Source: Chitinophagaceae bacterium
Lineage (GTDB): Bacteria > Bacteroidota > Bacteroidia > Chitinophagales > Chitinophagaceae
NCBI GenBank assembly: GCA_016720825.1
Contig: JADKJV010000007.1
Span: 144,911 to 208,910, forward strand
Length of the DNA: 64,000 bases
Direction of reading: 5' to 3'
Below, in pieces: positions 61,460-64,000 of this stretch. A program made the position numbers and the translations under genes. The notes below the pieces were generated by a model, which worked only from the letters and a program-made list of their open reading frames with translations, was not told where the DNA came from and searched no databases. Numbering within the stretch: position 1 is the stretch's first letter; every line of letters begins with the position of its first letter.

Positions 61460-62656
61460 ATGGAAAAAGTAATTGTGAAGCCGTTGAAACACCGGGGACG
61501 TTCGTGTGCCGGATTATTTTTTACTAATCATGCGGCGTTGAATCGTTCGTTTCAGCAGGTAGCGGGAGCGAAATGGAGTAACACGTTTCGTTGTTATTGG
61601 GTGGCGTGCGCGCGGGGGTTATTTACCTTATTAAAAGAGGCTGTGAGGAATTACGGTGTACTGGAGGTGGAGGGAGGTGAAGCCTGGCTGGAGGGTGTTG
61701 AGGAGATAAAAATATTACCGGCGCCGTTAAAGTCGTTTATTCCAAAGAAGAAAGAGAAGCCGCAGCCAATAAAAAAGCCGATATCGGCGCAAAACCAGTC
61801 TGCCTTGGATAAGCTGGAGCAGCGGTTGATTTTGCAAGCGTATAGTGACAGCACGATGCGAACGTATAAGAATGAAATGCGTCAGTACCTGATGTATCTG
61901 GGAGAAAAGGATGTGAGCCGGATGACTACGGATGATTTGCGGGAGTACCTGGTTTATTGCAGGGATGAGTTAAAGCTGAGTGAGAATACTTTGCATAGCC
62001 GTATTAATGCGCTCAAATATTATTTTGAAAACCTGGCGGGCTGGGATCGGTTTGTGTGGGATATACCGCGGCCTAAAAAAGAATCGCAGTTGCCCAAGGT
62101 ATTAAATGAAAGGGAGCTGGAGCGGTTGTTTAATGCTTTACCAAACTCCAAGCACAAGGCCATTTTGTTTACTGCTTACAGTGCGGGTTTAAGGGTGAGT
62201 GAGGTGGCAAAGATAAAAATTGCGCATATAGATAGTCACCGTGGTCAAATCCTGATCAAGGGAGCGAAGGGGAAGAAAGACAGGTATGTGCCGGCGAGTC
62301 CGCTGTTGCTTGATATTTTACGGAATTATTATTTGAAGTGCGACCCGAAGCCAAAGGAGTACTTATTTGAATCGGAGCAAACGGGTACCCTTTTAAGTGT
62401 GCGTACGATACAGGAAGTGTTTTCAAAGGCGAAGCGGAGGGCGGGTATTAAAAAGGAGGTGGGCATACATAGTTTGCGGCACAGTTTTGCAACCCATTTG
62501 CTTGATAAAGGAACCGATATCCGTTATATCAAGGATATATTGGGTCATTTTGATATTAAGACAACGGAGCGGTACCTGCATGTAAGTAATGCGAAGCTGG
62601 TGAATATTGTGAGTCCGTTTGATGATTTATGGAAGAAGGGGAATATAGAATGGTAG
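61460..62656 (+). CDS. Tyrosine recombinase (site-specific integrase) with an extended N-terminus
   Basis: The 398-residue product has a core-binding SAM-like domain (about 115-205) and a catalytic domain (about 210-385). The catalytic residues are visible: Arg245 (SAGLRVSEV), Lys270 (GAKGKKDR), His337-Arg340 (HSLRHSFATHLL), His363 (ILGHFDIKTTERYLH) and the nucleophile Tyr372. The 110-residue N-terminal extension is a feature of a Bacteroidota branch that resembles integron-type or plasmid/phage integrases. Host XerC/D proteins lack it. It is followed by a gene for SSB, three bases after the stop, then an AT-rich degraded gene. The pair suggests a mobile or integrated element; no attachment-site repeats are visible inside the window. 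Confidence 0.93.
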   Translation: MEKVIVKPLKHRGRSCAGLFFTNHAALNRSFQQVAGAKWSNTFRCYWVACARGLFTLLKEAVRNYGVLEVEGGEAWLEGVEEIKILPAPLKSFIPKKKEKPQPIKKPISAQNQSALDKLEQRLILQAYSDSTMRTYKNEMRQYLMYLGEKDVSRMTTDDLREYLVYCRDELKLSENTLHSRINALKYYFENLAGWDRFVWDIPRPKKESQLPKVLNERELERLFNALPNSKHKAILFTAYSAGLRVSEVAKIKIAHIDSHRGQILIKGAKGKKDRYVPASPLLLDILRNYYLKCDPKPKEYLFESEQTGTLLSVRTIQEVFSKAKRRAGIKKEVGIHSLRHSFATHLLDKGTDIRYIKDILGHFDIKTTERYLHVSNAKLVNIVSPFDDLWKKGNIEW

Positions 62657-62659
62657 GTG

Positions 62660-63046
62660 ATGCGGGGGATTAATAAAACGATATTGGTTGGGAATGCGGG
62701 GAAGGATCCCGAGTATAAGGAACTGGCGGATGGAACGCCGGTGGTGAAGCTTTCCCTGGCCACGACAGAAGTTTACCGGCTGAAAGACAACCGGGTGCAG
62801 GCGGATACGCAATGGCATACGGTGATTGCCTGGAGGGGTTTAGCGGGTTTGATTAACCGGTATGTAAAGAAGGGGAGTTTGTTATATGTGGAGGGAAGGA
62901 TCAGGTACAGGAAATATGAAGACCGGGAGAAGCAGACGAGGGTAGTTTGCGAGATCATTGCCAGTGAGGTGGTTATGCTGGATAAAAAAGCCGTTGAGAC
63001 GCGGCCCGGGGAGCCGATCAGCGGGGACGAGGATCCGTTTGGCTGA
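62660..63046 (+). CDS. Second single-stranded DNA-binding protein
   Basis: The ATG at 62660 follows a GTG at 62657; either gives the same OB fold. Motifs: KTILVGNAGKDPEYKELADG, QADTQWHTVIAWRGLAGLINRYVKKGSLLYVEGRIRYRKYED, then IIASEVVMLDKK. The tail ends DEDPFG, like the DDDIPF partner-binding tip of replicative SSBs, which the short SSB at 21421 lacks. It is translationally coupled to the recombinase. It may be the replicative SSB, or serve DNA exchange or repair by the recombinase. Confidence 0.88.
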   Translation: MRGINKTILVGNAGKDPEYKELADGTPVVKLSLATTEVYRLKDNRVQADTQWHTVIAWRGLAGLINRYVKKGSLLYVEGRIRYRKYEDREKQTRVVCEIIASEVVMLDKKAVETRPGEPISGDEDPFG

Positions 63047-63203
63047 GGTAGTTATTCAAATAGAAATAAAAATATCCATCAGCATGATATTTAAATATCC
63101 ATCACCTATTTCTGTGGTTTTTAACAGCATAATTTTTTCAGGGATGCGTGTAATTTCATAAATTGTTTGACATTGACAGGAACAATTCAGGTAAATTATT
63201 TGA

Positions 63204-64000
63204 ATGGTAACAGAAGGCATTTCGACTTATACATTAAGTAGAAACGTTGACAGATTTGATGTTTCTGGCAAGGAAACAGAGACTTGCAAAATCAATTTTA
63301 AACAATATACCGTCAGGAGGAGTACTATCGCACAATTACTAGTAAAGTAAGTTCTAACGCAGGGAAAAAGAATATCAATACTGTTACCAAAGGCTTCTTT
63401 GACGAGAATGGATATAAGACGGGAGATTGGAATATCCAAAGCATAAAATAATTTTCCGACGAAGAGATAAAAAAAATACAAAAGGGCTATTGCTATTGGT
63501 ATATCTCACGGATTAGCTCGACAGGTGAAATAAACAAAAGATTTGATAGCACAGAGTTTGCAAATAGTTACGCTAAATCTGTTGACGAAATATTTCAGAA
63601 AGACAATTACAATTATGCGTTAGGCTTTCCACAAGGAAGTGAAATAAGTGGAAGTTTTGACTTCATTGGTGATAATGGAGTAAACCCAATTAGCGACAAC
63701 ACTGGCGACCGATATACAATAGAAGATAGTGAAGGAATGCCTCTTCCTTCATTTATAGGCAATATTGGTTGGTATGCTTTCCTAAATGGAAAATATGATA
63801 AATGTATCGAACTAAGCAACAAAGCTCTTTCTGCTGACAGCACATTGCTATTTGCAAAACTCAATATTGCTTTAACAAAACTCAAACTCAAAAATTCTGA
63901 CTACTATAACGCTTACTTATCTGCAGTATCATGTTGCAATAATATCGAAGGAAGAGAAACATTAGAAGCAGGCATCAAAGACATAAACGATTTAACAGAA
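63204..64000 (+). pseudogene. Degraded AT-rich gene, unrecognised, running off the window
   Basis: A frame starts at the ATG at 63204 (MVTEGISTYTLSRN) and stops at 63350. A one-base loss near 63313 connects it to a frame that continues EEYYRTITSKVSS and NTVTKGFFDENGYKTGDWNIQ, stops with TAA at 63449, and then stays open to 64000 (FSDEEIKKIQKGYCYWYISR, NIGWYAFLNGKYDKCIELSNKAL, then a TPR-like ALSADSTLLFAKLNIALTKLKL). The FDENGYKTGDW phrase is MORN-like. Either the gene is a decaying pseudogene or the sequence has two errors here. The region is much richer in A and T than the rest of the window, in line with horizontal acquisition next to a recombinase. The 157 bases before it (63047-63203) hold nothing recognisable. 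Confidence 0.6.

Noticed and set aside
1..64000. tRNA or rRNA genes
   Set aside because: No cloverleaf-like segment with a conserved TTCGA arm or any conserved rRNA word was noticed by eye on either strand; a covariance-model search was not possible.

Overview
The window is a chromosomal segment of a Bacteroidota bacterium, most likely a member of the Chitinophagaceae or a close relative. The evidence is the abundance of secreted giant adhesin-like proteins with PKD, CARDB and RHS modules, type IX secretion (T9SS) sorting domains of both types, a LytS/LytTR pair with a Reg_prop sensor, an S46 dipeptidyl-peptidase, and a TAnnTTTG-type -7 promoter element. No rRNA, tRNA or CRISPR array was seen.

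Layout. 1-1.9 kb: an unrecognised protein (5' end outside) and a cytosolic trypsin-like protease with a zinc ribbon. 1.9-5.7 kb: a Reg_prop histidine kinase and its LytTR regulator (two indels). 5.8-17.4 kb: a four-gene operon for cysteine-rich, repeat-rich surface proteins plus an outer-membrane beta-barrel. 17.5-24.4 kb: a serpin-like lipoprotein, a membrane adenylate cyclase, a DinB-like protein, a zinc-finger protein, SSB and a Pif1-like/HRDC helicase, with a family of intergenic inverted repeats among them. 24.7-26.1 kb: a T9SS type B surface protein. 26.4-30.5 kb: the most unusual locus, made of a SET-domain protein, a D-Ala-D-Ala-ligase-like ATP-grasp enzyme, an ATP-grasp/SET fusion and an ABC-type membrane domain without ATPase. 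30.5-40.1 kb: housekeeping genes (mnmG, HNH nuclease, ybeY, feoA, nadD, chromate transporter, M20 amidohydrolase, nadA) with a duplicated repeat element at 37.8-38.4 kb. 40.5-43.1 kb: a NarL-type two-component pair. 43.4-58.2 kb: a 2960-residue CARDB protein followed by a 1955-residue RHS protein with a T9SS tail. 58.3-61.2 kb: a MORN/YwqK-like protein and a DPP11-like peptidase. 61.4-64 kb: a tyrosine recombinase, a second SSB, and an AT-rich degraded gene running off the end.

At least twelve single-base indels and two in-frame stops break otherwise coherent proteins, including the conserved gene mnmG, and many lie in homopolymers. I read most of these as sequencing or assembly errors, and I describe the affected genes as reconstructed full-length units, typed as pseudogene because the frame given is broken.

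Functional themes are surface adhesion and protein display through T9SS, amino-acid scavenging (DPP11, M20), NAD synthesis (nadA, nadD), and a possible peptide ligation/methylation system (ATP-grasp plus SET).
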